From the NCBI GenBank assembly GCA_002362625.1, contig DEUP01000011.1, positions 1-15,577 of the forward strand: a stretch of 15,577 nt of DNA, given 5' to 3'. Under the pieces are notes generated by a model. The model was not told where the DNA came from. It searched no databases and was given only the letters and a program-made list of their open reading frames with translations. Origin of the DNA: Clostridiales bacterium UBA3259 (GTDB lineage Bacteria > Bacillota_A > Clostridia > Oscillospirales > Oscillospiraceae). The first letter of the stretch is position 1, and every line of letters begins with the position of its first letter. Below, piece by piece: positions 1-8,559 of the stretch. The position numbers and the translations under genes are program-made.

Positions 1-52
1 GTAATGCTGCATGAAGTTTTATGCTATGATTTGGCCACAAGGAGGGAGGCTT

Positions 53-499
53 GTGATTGATTGGGAAAAAGTAAAAAACGAATATGTTATGGAGGGGGTC
101 AGCTATCGAAATCTGGCGGAGAAATATCAGGTCAGCCCCGGATGCGTGGAACGGCGGGGAAGGGCTGGGGGCTGGGTGGCCCTGCGGAAGGCGAGGAAAG
201 CCCAGGCGGCAGGTCCGGACAGAACGGAAAGGGTGCGGCGGCTGCAGACCGTGACGGATAAGCTCCTGGATAAGGTGGAGGAGGCGCTGAATGATCCGGA
301 GCAGAAGGCCAGCGGAGAGCTGCGGAATCTGTCAGGGACCCTGAAGACCATCAAGGAAATTCAGATGATCCGGTCTTCTCTGGACGAAAAGGAGCAGCGG
401 CTCAAAATTGCCGCCATGGAAAAGCAAATGGAGAAGGGTACGGAGGACAGCGGTGTGGTTGTGGAGCTGGAAGGGCCGCTGCGGGACTGGGCCAGGTGA
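53..499 (+). CDS. Phage terminase small subunit
   Basis: Probably recognises phage DNA and loads the large terminase for packaging. The 148-residue product has an N-terminal helix-turn-helix of the terminase small subunit type (about residues 14-42, with the pattern GVSYRNLAEKYQVS then a Gly-Trp), followed by a charged helical part (about 50-130) suited to oligomerisation. I chose the GTG at 53 because AAGGAGG lies 7 bases upstream (39-45); an ATG at 11 would give 14 extra residues with no ribosome binding site. It lies 15 bases before the large terminase gene, the usual order. The family is inferred from the HTH, size and position; small terminases diverge strongly in sequence. Confidence 0.85.
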   Translation: MIDWEKVKNEYVMEGVSYRNLAEKYQVSPGCVERRGRAGGWVALRKARKAQAAGPDRTERVRRLQTVTDKLLDKVEEALNDPEQKASGELRNLSGTLKTIKEIQMIRSSLDEKEQRLKIAAMEKQMEKGTEDSGVVVELEGPLRDWAR

Positions 500-514
500 G
501 AGAGGACGGAGGGT

Positions 515-1936
515 ATGAAGAAACTGTGTATGCCAAAGCCCAACGAAAAGCAGGCGCTGGCGCTGGCGGATCAGCACCGGTATGTGGGCTACGGCGGGGC
601 AAGAGGCGGTGGGAAAAGCTGGTTCGTCCGGTGGAAGGCCACGCTTCTCTGCCTGAACCATCCGGGAATCAAGGTGCTCATTACCAGACGGACATTACGG
701 GAGCTGCTGAACAACCACATCGTACCCTTAAGGGGCATGCTGGGGGGAATTGCCAAATACAACAAAACCGATAAGCGGTTCTCCTTTTTCAACGGCTCCA
801 CCATCTGGTTCGGGTACTGCGCCGGGGACGAGGATCTGGGACAGTATCAGGGGGCGGAATATGACGTGTGGTTTGCCGATGAGGCAGGACAGTTCCAGGA
901 AAACTGGCTGGTCCAGATCGATGCCTGTGTGCGAGGGGTTAACGGGTTTCCCAAGCGGACGTACTATACCTTAAACCCCGGCGGGCCGGGACATGGGTAC
1001 TTTAAACGGCTCTTTATTGACCGGCGGTACACAGAGGACGAGCATCCGGAGGATTATTCCTTTATTCAGGCCCTGTGCACCGACAATCTGGCGCTGATGG
1101 AAAGACAGCCGGACTATATGCGGTCGCTTCAAAAGCTGCCCCCCAAAATTCGGGAGGCCTGGCTGTACGGCAGGTGGGATGTATACGAGGGGCAGTTCTT
1201 TGAGGACTTCTGCGACCGGCCGGAGCATTACGTTGACCGGCAGTGGAGCCATGTGATCGAGCCCTTCGAGATTCCGGGTGGGTGGAAAATCTACCGGTCC
1301 TTTGACTGGGGCTACAATAAGCCCTTCTCCTGCGGCTGGTGGGCGGTGGATTATGACGGCGTGGCGTATCGGATTCTGGAGCTGTACGGCTGTCGGGAGA
1401 CACCCAATGAGGGCGTGAAGTGGACGCCGTCTCAGGTGTTCGCGGAGATTGCCAGGATCGAACGGGAGCACCGGTGGCTCATGGGGAAGAAAATCATCGG
1501 GATCGCTGACCCCGCCATCTGGGACGCGGAGATGGGTGAGAGCATCGCTGATGTGGCGGCAAGGTATGGGGTGTTCTTCACGCCAGGGGATCACAAGCGG
1601 CTGCCCGGGTGGATGCAGGTACACTACCGACTGGCCTTTGACGAGAACGGATTTCCCCAGATGTATGTGTTCCGCAACTGCAAGGCTTTTATCCGCACCA
1701 TGCCGCTGCTGCAGTACGATGAACATAAGCCGGAGGATCTGGACACCGACGGGGAGGATCATGTGGCGGATGAGGTTCGCTACTTCTGCATGTCCAGGCC
1801 CATGAAGCCTGTGGCGGCAGCTCCGGAGGATGCCTTCGGGAAAGGTCCGGCGGCTATGTTTTTGGATGTGAAGCGGGAGGATGTGAAGACTGTGAAGCAG
1901 CCCAGAATGGAGATTCTGGAAGAAAAACCAAAATGA
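515..1936 (+). CDS. Phage terminase large subunit (packaging ATPase-nuclease)
   Basis: Motor that pumps DNA into the prohead through the portal and cuts the concatemer. The 473-residue product has a Walker A loop GGARGGGKS at residues 27-35, Walker B VWFADEA at 118-124 (Asp122, Glu123), and a coupling-motif-like TLNPGG at about 152-157. The C-terminal RNase H-like nuclease shows acidic residues in SFDWG (Asp264), GIADPA (Asp332) and EDHVADEVRYF (about 414-424). Length and domain order are normal, so it looks intact. The ATG at 515 has AGAGGA 8 bases upstream; an in-frame ATG at 530 is less well placed. Its stop overlaps the next start in ATGA, suggesting translational coupling to the portal gene. 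Confidence 0.96.
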   Translation: MKKLCMPKPNEKQALALADQHRYVGYGGARGGGKSWFVRWKATLLCLNHPGIKVLITRRTLRELLNNHIVPLRGMLGGIAKYNKTDKRFSFFNGSTIWFGYCAGDEDLGQYQGAEYDVWFADEAGQFQENWLVQIDACVRGVNGFPKRTYYTLNPGGPGHGYFKRLFIDRRYTEDEHPEDYSFIQALCTDNLALMERQPDYMRSLQKLPPKIREAWLYGRWDVYEGQFFEDFCDRPEHYVDRQWSHVIEPFEIPGGWKIYRSFDWGYNKPFSCGWWAVDYDGVAYRILELYGCRETPNEGVKWTPSQVFAEIARIEREHRWLMGKKIIGIADPAIWDAEMGESIADVAARYGVFFTPGDHKRLPGWMQVHYRLAFDENGFPQMYVFRNCKAFIRTMPLLQYDEHKPEDLDTDGEDHVADEVRYFCMSRPMKPVAAAPEDAFGKGPAAMFLDVKREDVKTVKQPRMEILEEKPK

Positions 1937-3744
1937 TTGGGGGAAAACGCGTGGAAGAGGAACGCAAGAAGGGAAAAAACGGTCAGGCCATTGGCAGGGA
2001 GCAACTGGCTCAGGCCAGGGTGACCCTGCAAAAGTACAAGGCCGGGAAGGCATTCTTAGAACAGAAGGTCATTGACGCGGAGCAGTGGTATAAGCTCCGG
2101 AACTGGGAGTGTATGCGCCGGGCCAGCCGGGATGGCAGCCAGGTGGAGCCGGTCTCCGGGTGGCTGTTCAATGCCATTGCCAATAAGCACGCCGCCGCTA
2201 TGGACAATTTTCCCAGTCCCAATATCCTGCCCCGGGAGGAGGGAGACAGGGAGGAGGCCAGAATGCTCAGCGCCATTGTGCCGGTGATTCTGGAACAGAA
2301 CGATTTCGAAAGCACCTATGATCTGGAGCTGGACGACAAGCTGAAGTGCGGCACCGGGATATTTGGCGTGTTCTGGGACGGGGAAAGGCTCAACGGGCTG
2401 GGTGACATCGCCATCGAGCCGGTGGATGTGCTGAGCCTGTTCTGGGAGCCGGGAATCACGGATATTCAGCGCAGCCGGAACGTATTCCATGTGGCCCTGT
2501 GGGACAACGACCTGCTGGAGGACGCGTATCCGGAACTGAAGGGAAGGCTGGGGTCCTCCGACCTGGATCTGAGCAAGTATCTCTATGACGACAGCGTGGA
2601 CACGTCGGAAAAGTCGGCGGTGATCGACTGGTACTACAAAAAACGGCAGGACGGGAAGACAGTGCTGCACTACTGTAAGTTCGTAAACGACACGGTGCTG
2701 TTCGCCACGGAGAATGAGGCGGACTACGCGGAGCGAGGCTGGTATGACCATGGGGAGTATCCCTTCATCTTTGATCCCCTGTTTCGGATGAAGGGCACGC
2801 CCTGCGGGTTTGGGTATGTGGATGTGGCAAAAAGCGCCCAGGAGTACATCGACCGGGGCAACCAGGCCATTTTACAGAACATGCTGTGCAACGCCCGGCC
2901 CAGGCACTTTATCCGCAATGACGGAAGCGTCAACGAGGAGGAGTACGCCGACATGACCAAGAACTTTGTCCATGTGGACGGGAATCTGGGGCAGGACAGC
3001 GTGATGCCCATTCAGGGAAAGACCCTGAGCAGCGTATATGTCCAGGTGGTGCGGGACAAGGTGGACGAGCTGAAGGAGACCACCGGCAACCGGGACATCT
3101 CCACCGGCGGCACGGCTTCCGGCGTCACGGCGGCCTCCGCCATTGCCGCCATGCAGGAGGCGGGCAGCAGGCTGGATCGGGACAGCAGCAAGGCAAGCTA
3201 TCGGGCCTTCCGGAAGGTCTGCCTCATGGTCATTGAGCTGATACGTCAGTTCTACGACATGCCCAGGTGCTTCCGGATTCTGGGGGAGAACGGTGGGACG
3301 GAGTTTGTCAGCTACAGCAACCAGGGAATCCGGCTTCAGGATCAGGGGATGGAGCTGGGAGTGGAGCTGGGATACCGGCTGCCACTGTTTGACGTCAGTG
3401 TGACGGCGGAAAAGCAAAGTCCTTACTCCCGTATGAGTCAGAACGAAATGGCATTGCAGTTTTACAGCGCCGGGTTCTTTGACCCCCAGGCGGCCCAGCA
3501 GGCACTGGCCTGCCTCGACATGATGGAATTTGACCGGAAGGGGTTCGTTATGGAAAAAATCGCCGAAAACGGTCAGCTGTATCAGCAGAGGCAGGCTCTG
3601 GCGCAGATGGGCGCCCTGCTTCCGGAAATGGAGGAGCCGGTACAGAGGGCCGGGACCTCCAGACAGAAAAACGTCAGCGGCGGTGAGGCCGCGGTGACCA
3701 GACAGGCTCGTCAGTGGGTGGCCCAGTCCGGGCAGCCCAGATAA
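1933..3744 (+). CDS. Phage portal protein
   Basis: Forms the ring at the head vertex through which DNA passes and to which terminase and tail attach. The 603-residue product follows the large terminase directly, as portals do. It has the long P22-like portal layout: an N-terminal region with SGWLFNAIANKHAAAMDNFP (about 75-94), a central mixed domain, a conserved-looking helical stretch SGVTAASAIAAMQEAGSRL (about 395-414) that I associate with portals of gut Bacillota phages, and a Gln-rich C-terminus (about 550-603) that may be the barrel. The start is ambiguous: ATG at 1933 overlaps the terminase stop, while GTG at 1951 has GGGGG 7 bases upstream and would remove 6 residues. The portal call is firm from context and pattern; the subfamily is not. 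Confidence 0.9.
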   Translation: MIGGKRVEEERKKGKNGQAIGREQLAQARVTLQKYKAGKAFLEQKVIDAEQWYKLRNWECMRRASRDGSQVEPVSGWLFNAIANKHAAAMDNFPSPNILPREEGDREEARMLSAIVPVILEQNDFESTYDLELDDKLKCGTGIFGVFWDGERLNGLGDIAIEPVDVLSLFWEPGITDIQRSRNVFHVALWDNDLLEDAYPELKGRLGSSDLDLSKYLYDDSVDTSEKSAVIDWYYKKRQDGKTVLHYCKFVNDTVLFATENEADYAERGWYDHGEYPFIFDPLFRMKGTPCGFGYVDVAKSAQEYIDRGNQAILQNMLCNARPRHFIRNDGSVNEEEYADMTKNFVHVDGNLGQDSVMPIQGKTLSSVYVQVVRDKVDELKETTGNRDISTGGTASGVTAASAIAAMQEAGSRLDRDSSKASYRAFRKVCLMVIELIRQFYDMPRCFRILGENGGTEFVSYSNQGIRLQDQGMELGVELGYRLPLFDVSVTAEKQSPYSRMSQNEMALQFYSAGFFDPQAAQQALACLDMMEFDRKGFVMEKIAENGQLYQQRQALAQMGALLPEMEEPVQRAGTSRQKNVSGGEAAVTRQARQWVAQSGQPR

Positions 3745-3753
3745 GGGGGAAAT

Positions 3754-4548
3754 ATGAAAAAGTCAAATGACATCCATTTTCTTTCCCTGCAGCTGTTCGC
3801 GGAGGGCGGCGGGGAAGGTGGAAATACGGGCGTAACCGCGGAGGCCGCCGCTCCGCAAAAAAATCAGGGCGTAAAAGACTCTTTTGGCGGGGATGCCCCC
3901 GGACAAAAGACGGCACCCGACGCCGGGGCGCGGGAAAACCGGGTGGATGCTTCCGACGGGGAATTTGAACGGCTGATCAAGGGGCGGTTCAAGGAAGCCT
4001 ATGAGCGGAGGGTATCGGACATTGTGCAGAAGCGGCTGAAGGGCGTACGGGAAGCCCCGTCGCAGACGAGCCAATCCGCGGCTGTTCCAGAGGGGCAGGA
4101 GGATCGGGAGATTTCCTCACAGGCCACGCAGGAGCGGCGGCAGGAGCGGCTGGCGGCGGCTCAGGAACGGATCAGAGGCGGGCAGGAGGTTTACGACCAG
4201 TGGCTCCGGCAGGCGGAGGCGGCGAGGACGCTGTACCCAGGGCTGGATCTTCAGGTGGAGGCCAGGGATCCGGCGTTCCGGCAGCTGCTTGGGGCCGGCG
4301 TGGATGTGGCCAGCGCCTACCTGGTGCGGCACAAGGATGAGATGATTCCCGCGGCCATGCACCGGGCCGCCAAGGCCGTGGAGCAAAAGCTGGCCGGGAA
4401 GCTTCGCACGGAGGGCGTCCGGCCTCCCGAAAACGGGATGCGGCCCCAGGGGGCATCATTTGCCCGGAAGGATGTAACCAAAATGTCAAAAGCGGATCGG
4501 AACGCGATCTGCGCGCGTGTGGCCAAGGGAGAGAAAATTCATCTCTAG
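3754..4548 (+). CDS. Phage capsid scaffolding protein
   Basis: Probable scaffold that guides prohead assembly. The 264-residue product is very rich in Glu, Gln, Arg and Ala and should be mostly helical or coiled coil. It has a FERLIKGRFKEAYERRVSDI segment (about residues 70-89) that matches my memory of scaffold proteins of Bacillota phages, and a basic C-terminus, where scaffolds typically bind the capsid protein. Placement between portal and capsid is the classic scaffold position. AAGGGGG precedes the ATG. Its N-terminus carries LQLFAE (about residues 11-16), echoed by LQMFAN in the capsid protein. No protease motif (serine-Lys or ClpP-like) is visible, so capsid maturation protease activity is not supported. 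Confidence 0.82.
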   Translation: MKKSNDIHFLSLQLFAEGGGEGGNTGVTAEAAAPQKNQGVKDSFGGDAPGQKTAPDAGARENRVDASDGEFERLIKGRFKEAYERRVSDIVQKRLKGVREAPSQTSQSAAVPEGQEDREISSQATQERRQERLAAAQERIRGGQEVYDQWLRQAEAARTLYPGLDLQVEARDPAFRQLLGAGVDVASAYLVRHKDEMIPAAMHRAAKAVEQKLAGKLRTEGVRPPENGMRPQGASFARKDVTKMSKADRNAICARVAKGEKIHL

Positions 4549-4572
4549 AGCCACGGAAAGGAAAGGATAACT

Positions 4573-5613
4573 ATGGAAAAGCTTGATTTGCAGATGTTCG
4601 CCAACGAGGTTCAGACCACCCTGCTCACCGGCGCGGCCGGTCAGAAGGGCAACCTCAGCGCGGAAATGAAGACCTTCTACGACCTGACCCTCATCGACGA
4701 GGCAGGCCCCAACCTGGTTCACGACCAGTTCGGCCAGAAGCGGCCCATTCCCAAAAACGGCGGCAAGACCATCGAGTTCCGGAAGCTGACCCCGCTGAGC
4801 AAGGCCCTGACCCCGCTGACCGAGGGCGTGACCCCCGACGGTAAGTCCCTGGAGGTCAGCACCGTCACCGCGACCCTCAACCAGTACGGCGACTACATCA
4901 CCATGTCCGATGTGCTGGACTTGACCGCCATTGACAACCTGGTGGTGGAGGCCGTGAAGCTGCTGGGCCGTCAGGGCGGCGCTACCCTGGACACCGTGGT
5001 GCGCAACGTCCTTCAGTCCGGCACCAATGTGACCTACTGCCCCAAGATTGCCGTTGCCGACGGTGTTAAGACGGAAACCGCTGTCACCAGCCGGGCGGGT
5101 CTGGACACCTCTTGTCAGCTGACGGTGGATATGGTGGATCAGGTGGTGGCGAAGCTCCGTTCTCAGAACGCTCCCACCATTAACGGCAAGTACATTGCCA
5201 TCATCCACCCTTACGTTGCCTATGATCTCATGCGGGATCCCGAGTGGGTGGACGCCTACAAGTACGGCAGCCCTGAGAATCTGTATGCCGGTGAGATCGG
5301 CGAAATCGGCGGCGTGCGGTTCGTCCAGACCACCGAGGCCAAAATCTACAAGGGCGACGGCTGCCCCAGCGGTCTTGCGGTATTCACCACCTTATTCCTG
5401 GGCGACGGCGCTTACGGCACCACGGAGATCACCGGCGGCGGTATGGAGACCATCATCAAGCAGAAGGGCAGCGCGGGCACCGCGGATCCCCTGAATCAGC
5501 GCTCCAGCGTTGGCTGGAAGGCTATGAAGACCGCGGAAATCCTCATCCCCCAGTACCTGGTGCGGGTGGAAAGCTGCTCCAAGCGGTTCTCCTCCGTAGC
5601 CGCGGCAAACTGA
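4573..5613 (+). CDS. Major capsid protein, N4-gp56 family
   Basis: Main shell protein of the head, HK97 fold. The 346-residue product resembles the N4-gp56 family throughout: a start region with LQMFANEVQTTLL, then KTFYDLTLIDEAGPNL, a segment KNGGKTIEFRKLTPLSKALTP-like (about residues 58-78), and ITMSDVLDLTAIDNL (about 113-127). The TEGVTPDGKSLEVSTVTATL stretch (about 84-103) fits the extended loop region. Codons are strongly biased to C/G endings, as expected for a highly expressed gene. AAAGGA lies before the ATG. It sits 24 bases after the scaffold and 25 before the next small gene. Family recognition is by eye but strong. Confidence 0.94.
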   Translation: MEKLDLQMFANEVQTTLLTGAAGQKGNLSAEMKTFYDLTLIDEAGPNLVHDQFGQKRPIPKNGGKTIEFRKLTPLSKALTPLTEGVTPDGKSLEVSTVTATLNQYGDYITMSDVLDLTAIDNLVVEAVKLLGRQGGATLDTVVRNVLQSGTNVTYCPKIAVADGVKTETAVTSRAGLDTSCQLTVDMVDQVVAKLRSQNAPTINGKYIAIIHPYVAYDLMRDPEWVDAYKYGSPENLYAGEIGEIGGVRFVQTTEAKIYKGDGCPSGLAVFTTLFLGDGAYGTTEITGGGMETIIKQKGSAGTADPLNQRSSVGWKAMKTAEILIPQYLVRVESCSKRFSSVAAAN

Positions 5614-5638
5614 TTTGTAACCGGAAAGGAGAAAATAT

Positions 5639-5845
5639 ATGGCTGAACAAAAGAATGGCAAGACTGTGCGTATCCGGATTCCCCGGATGAGCCCCAAGCA
5701 GGAGGACGTGTTCGTCTCCGTCAACGACTACACCTGCGTTATCAAGCGGGGCGTGGAGGTGGAGGTGCCGGAGTTCGTGGCGGAGGTGCTGCGGCATCAG
5801 GAGGAAATGATGGAGACCATCGCCCTGTTTGAAGACAAGCACTGA
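5639..5845 (+). CDS. Small phage head-region protein, function unknown
   Basis: A 68-residue soluble protein with no membrane segment. It contains an alternating basic/hydrophobic start (KTVRIRIPRMSP), a VFVSVNDYTCVIKRG-like beta segment (about residues 24-38) and a helical acidic C-terminus. Small proteins of this pattern often directly follow the capsid gene in Bacillota phages; I do not know a proven role. AAAGGAG lies 7 bases before the ATG, and the gene is followed by a terminator-like hairpin. A minor head or connector-associated role is inference from position only. Confidence 0.75.
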   Translation: MAEQKNGKTVRIRIPRMSPKQEDVFVSVNDYTCVIKRGVEVEVPEFVAEVLRHQEEMMETIALFEDKH

Positions 5846-5851
5846 GTATGG

Positions 5852-5879
5852 CAGGGGGTGCGGGCACACCGCACCCCTG
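5852..5879 (+). terminator. Terminator-like hairpin inside the late operon
   Basis: Perfect 9-bp arms GGGGTGCGG (5855-5863) and CCGCACCCC (5869-5877) with loop GCACA; two further pairs (5852-5853 with 5878-5879) form if G5854 is bulged. The 3' side reads GTTTAT, a weak U tract. It fills most of the 47-base gap after the capsid and 68-residue genes. It may partly terminate or stabilise the abundant capsid mRNA rather than stop the operon. Confidence 0.55.
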
Positions 5880-5898
5880 TTTATAAGGGGGAATGGAT

Positions 5899-6267
5899 AT
5901 GACCTTGATTGAGGCCATCAGCAAAATCGATAACCTGAAGCACAACACCTACACCCATGAGGACAAGGTGGTCTGGCTCAGCGCTCTGGACGGCATGGTC
6001 AAGCGGGAGATTATGGACACCCATGAGGGCGATGAGGTTTCCTTCCAGGGGTATGATACGGACAGCGACGTGGAAACGGTGCTGCTGGTGCCGGCACCCT
6101 ATGACCAGGTGTACCTTCGCTGGCTGGAAGCCCAGATCGACTACTGTAACGGAGAGTACAGCCGGTTTAACAATTCCATGGAGATGTTTCATGCTGCCTA
6201 CCAGAGCTACAGCAATTTCTATAACCGCACCCATATGCCCAAGGGCGTAGGGATCCGGTTCTTTTAG
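5899..6267 (+). CDS. Probable head-tail connector / adaptor protein
   Basis: A 122-residue protein, mainly helical, probably docking under the portal to join the tail. It begins TLIEAISKIDNLKHNTYTHEDKVVWLSALDG and contains PAPYDQVYLRWLEAQIDYC-like and EYSRFNNSMEMFHAAYQSY segments, the pattern of short helical adaptor proteins seen after the capsid gene in many Bacillota phages. I chose ATG 5899 because AAGGGGG (5885-5891) is 7 bases upstream; the in-frame ATG at 5893 would leave only one base of spacing. Length and position match gp6/gp11-type connectors, but I recognise no diagnostic motif, so the role is inferred. Confidence 0.65.
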   Translation: MTLIEAISKIDNLKHNTYTHEDKVVWLSALDGMVKREIMDTHEGDEVSFQGYDTDSDVETVLLVPAPYDQVYLRWLEAQIDYCNGEYSRFNNSMEMFHAAYQSYSNFYNRTHMPKGVGIRFF

Positions 6268-6280
6268 GAGGGGAAAAGGG

Positions 6281-8038
6281 ATGCGATATCCAAAGCTGAA
6301 GGAACTGCCCAGCGTCCGTCAGACCATCGAAACCTTCGGAGGGTACAATCACAACCTGCGCATCGGCGCCGGGGAATTTTACGACATGGAGAACATGACC
6401 TCGGACTGCTGCCCCATTCTGGCACCCAGAGTACGGCGGGGCGTGTACGCGGCTCCGGAAAGCTGCCAGGGGATCCTGGCCAAGGAAAAGCTGGGCTATG
6501 TGGACGGGACGGCCTTTGTCCTCGGGACACAGCGGGTGGAAATGGGACTGTCCGCTCAGGAGGCGGACTGCCCGAAGCAGCTGGTTTCCATGGGCGCTTA
6601 TGTGCTGATCTTCCCGGATAAAAAGTATCTGAATACGGCAAATCCGTCGGATTGGGGCAACATGGAAGCCAGCTGGACAGCCTCCGGAAATATTACCTTT
6701 ACGCCCTGCCGGGGAGACGGAAGCGCGCAGCAGGCCCAGTTCGTTCAGGCGCAGGCTCCGGAGAATCCGGAGAACAACACATTATGGGTGGACACCTCCT
6801 CCACGCCTCATGTCCTGAAGCAGTGGGCGGCGGACAGCGGTATGTGGGTCAGCACCGCCACAACCTATATAAAGCTGGCGGCAGCCGGGATCGGAAGCAA
6901 TTTTGGGAAATATGACGGGGTGCGGCTGGAAGGATTGAAGGCCCAGGGGGGACAGCTGGGGGAACTGGAAGGCTCCGCCATCGTCTGGGACAGGGGAGAG
7001 GATTACCTGGTGGTGGCCGGGATTCTGGATCAGGCGGTGACAGCGGCGGTTTCCCTGACCGTCAGCCGGAAGCTGCCCCTGATGGACTTCGTGATCGAAT
7101 CCGGAAACCGGCTGTGGGGCTGCCGGTACGGAACGGACGAGAACGGGGAGTTTGTCAATCGGCTTTATGCCAGTAAGCTGGGAGATTTTAAGAACTGGAA
7201 CTGCTTCATGGGCCTGAGCACCGATTCCTACTACGGCAATCTGGGCAGTGACGGGAAATTCACCGGGGCCATTACCCACATGGGTTATCCTCTGTTTTTC
7301 AAGGAGAACTGCCTGCACAAGATCTATGGAGACTATCCCTCCCAGTTTCAGATCCAGGATACGGTTTGCAGGGGCGTACAGGAGGGGTGCCATCGAAGCC
7401 TTGCCATTGTGGGAGAGATCCTTTACTACAAGGCGCGGCACGCGGTATGCGGGTATGACGGCTCCCTTCCGGTGGAGGTTTCCGGCGCTCTGGGAGACAG
7501 GCGGTACGGGGCGGCGGTGGCCGGGGCCTATGGCAACAAGTACTACATCTCCATGAAGGATCTGGATGAAGGGGGTTACCGGCTGTTTGTGTTCGACACG
7601 GGAAAAAACCTGTGGCACAAGGAGGACAGCCTCCGGGCGGAGGGGTTTGCCGCCTTTCAGGGGGAATTGTACTGCCTGGAGCATGGAACCGGGAGAATCC
7701 TTGGGCTGATGGGCTCTGGAGAGAAGGCGGAAAGCGCCGTCCAATGGATGGTGCAGACCGGCGTCCTGGGGACGGACCAGCCGGACAGAAAATACATCTC
7801 CCGGCTGAATGTGCGCATGAGCATGAACGTGGGAGGCCGGGCCAGATTTTTCGTCCAATACGATTCCATGGGCGGCTGGGAGCATCTGGGTACGGTGAAT
7901 GTGACCAGTCTCAAGAGCTTTTCCCTGCCCATCCGGCCCCGCCGGTGCGACCATCTGCGGCTGCGGATCGAGGGCGTGGGAGAGGCAAGGATTTACTCCA
8001 TCACCAAGACCGTGGAGCAGGGCAGCGACGTGGACTGA
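6281..8038 (+). CDS. Large virion protein, probable tail nozzle/stabilisation protein (beta-propeller-like)
   Basis: A 585-residue protein rich in short beta segments with many Gly, Trp and Tyr. It opens with FGGYNHNLRIGAGEFYDMEN then CCPILAPRVRRG (about residues 21-55), which recalls the N-terminus of nozzle or stabilisation proteins of short-tailed phages, where a 'native-looking N and a list of values' precedes a propeller. Repeated blades are suggested by RLWGCRYG, KENCLHKIYG and LYCLEHGTGR-type segments. It follows the connector and precedes the fibres, as expected for T7 gp12 or P22 gp10 equivalents. No tape-measure features (no long coiled coil, no transmembrane segment). A long tail protein is the main alternative; fold prediction would decide. 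Confidence 0.5.
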   Translation: MRYPKLKELPSVRQTIETFGGYNHNLRIGAGEFYDMENMTSDCCPILAPRVRRGVYAAPESCQGILAKEKLGYVDGTAFVLGTQRVEMGLSAQEADCPKQLVSMGAYVLIFPDKKYLNTANPSDWGNMEASWTASGNITFTPCRGDGSAQQAQFVQAQAPENPENNTLWVDTSSTPHVLKQWAADSGMWVSTATTYIKLAAAGIGSNFGKYDGVRLEGLKAQGGQLGELEGSAIVWDRGEDYLVVAGILDQAVTAAVSLTVSRKLPLMDFVIESGNRLWGCRYGTDENGEFVNRLYASKLGDFKNWNCFMGLSTDSYYGNLGSDGKFTGAITHMGYPLFFKENCLHKIYGDYPSQFQIQDTVCRGVQEGCHRSLAIVGEILYYKARHAVCGYDGSLPVEVSGALGDRRYGAAVAGAYGNKYYISMKDLDEGGYRLFVFDTGKNLWHKEDSLRAEGFAAFQGELYCLEHGTGRILGLMGSGEKAESAVQWMVQTGVLGTDQPDRKYISRLNVRMSMNVGGRARFFVQYDSMGGWEHLGTVNVTSLKSFSLPIRPRRCDHLRLRIEGVGEARIYSITKTVEQGSDVD

Positions 8039-8054
8039 AAGAGGAGGAAGGCAT

Positions 8055-8546
8055 TTGAGCTATGAATTTCGGGCGCCGAAGGTCAGCGGCAGTAAGGCGG
8101 AGGAGCAGGTGGGCCAAATCCTCAGCTTTCTGCGGCAGCATGTTCGGGAGCTGAACTGGGTGGTGAGCCATCTGGACGGCGAAGAGAAGAAGGAACTGAG
8201 CGAAGGACAGAAGGCCGCTGTTTTGGAAACTGTGGGTCAGTCGGGCGAGGTGTTCGGGAAGTTCTTCCAGGCTTTGGCGAAAAAGCAGGAGAAGGAGAAT
8301 TTCCTGGGCGGAAGACGGGAAATCTGGACAGGCAGCACCCTGTCCGCCGGAGACTCTGCGGTGGTGGACAGCGGGGCCGTGGGGCGCTATAGGGTGTTTC
8401 TGGTCATCATGGGAGGAATGCCTGTGGTCTGCGGCCGGGAGGGCGGAACCATCGCGGGAGAAGGGGTGCGTCTGACGTGCAGCGGCGGAAGCATGTCCGT
8501 GGTCACGGCGGGAGGCGGCGTGACCGGACTGTATGGGATTATTTAA
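8055..8546 (+). CDS. Phage virion-associated protein, function unknown
   Basis: A 163-residue protein starting at TTG 8055, supported by GAGGAGG (8041-8047) 7 bases upstream; the nearby ATG is out of frame. The N-terminal half is helical, with EEQVGQILSFLRQHVRELNW (about residues 16-35), a segment I have seen in related form in structural proteins of gut Bacillota phages. The C-terminal half (about 95-163) is Gly/Val-rich beta sequence, possibly a small beta-sandwich exposed on the virion. It lies between the possible nozzle and the next virion protein, so a tail or fibre-attachment role is plausible but unproven. Confidence 0.7.
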   Translation: MSYEFRAPKVSGSKAEEQVGQILSFLRQHVRELNWVVSHLDGEEKKELSEGQKAAVLETVGQSGEVFGKFFQALAKKQEKENFLGGRREIWTGSTLSAGDSAVVDSGAVGRYRVFLVIMGGMPVVCGREGGTIAGEGVRLTCSGGSMSVVTAGGGVTGLYGII

Positions 8547-8559
8547 GGGGGGAGAAGGC

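Noticed and set aside
1..30. Extended -10-like TGCTATGAT (22-30) before the small terminase
   Set aside because: No -35 box, and the start site would leave almost no room before the ribosome binding site; the late promoter is more likely upstream of the window.
971..2053. 360-codon open frame on the minus strand opposite terminase
   Set aside because: It is antisense to a gene with full Walker and nuclease motifs, shows Pro/His/Leu-rich composition without domains, and has no ribosome binding site I could justify.
6782..7954. 390-codon minus-strand open frame opposite the 585-residue virion protein
   Set aside because: Typical shadow frame in GC-rich DNA; no recognisable domain, and the sense gene has a good ribosome binding site and operon position.
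7612..8058. Plus-strand 148-codon frame overlapping the end of the 585-residue gene
   Set aside because: Composition (Gly/Arg/Pro-rich) is that of an out-of-frame reading, and it conflicts with the adjacent TTG-start gene.
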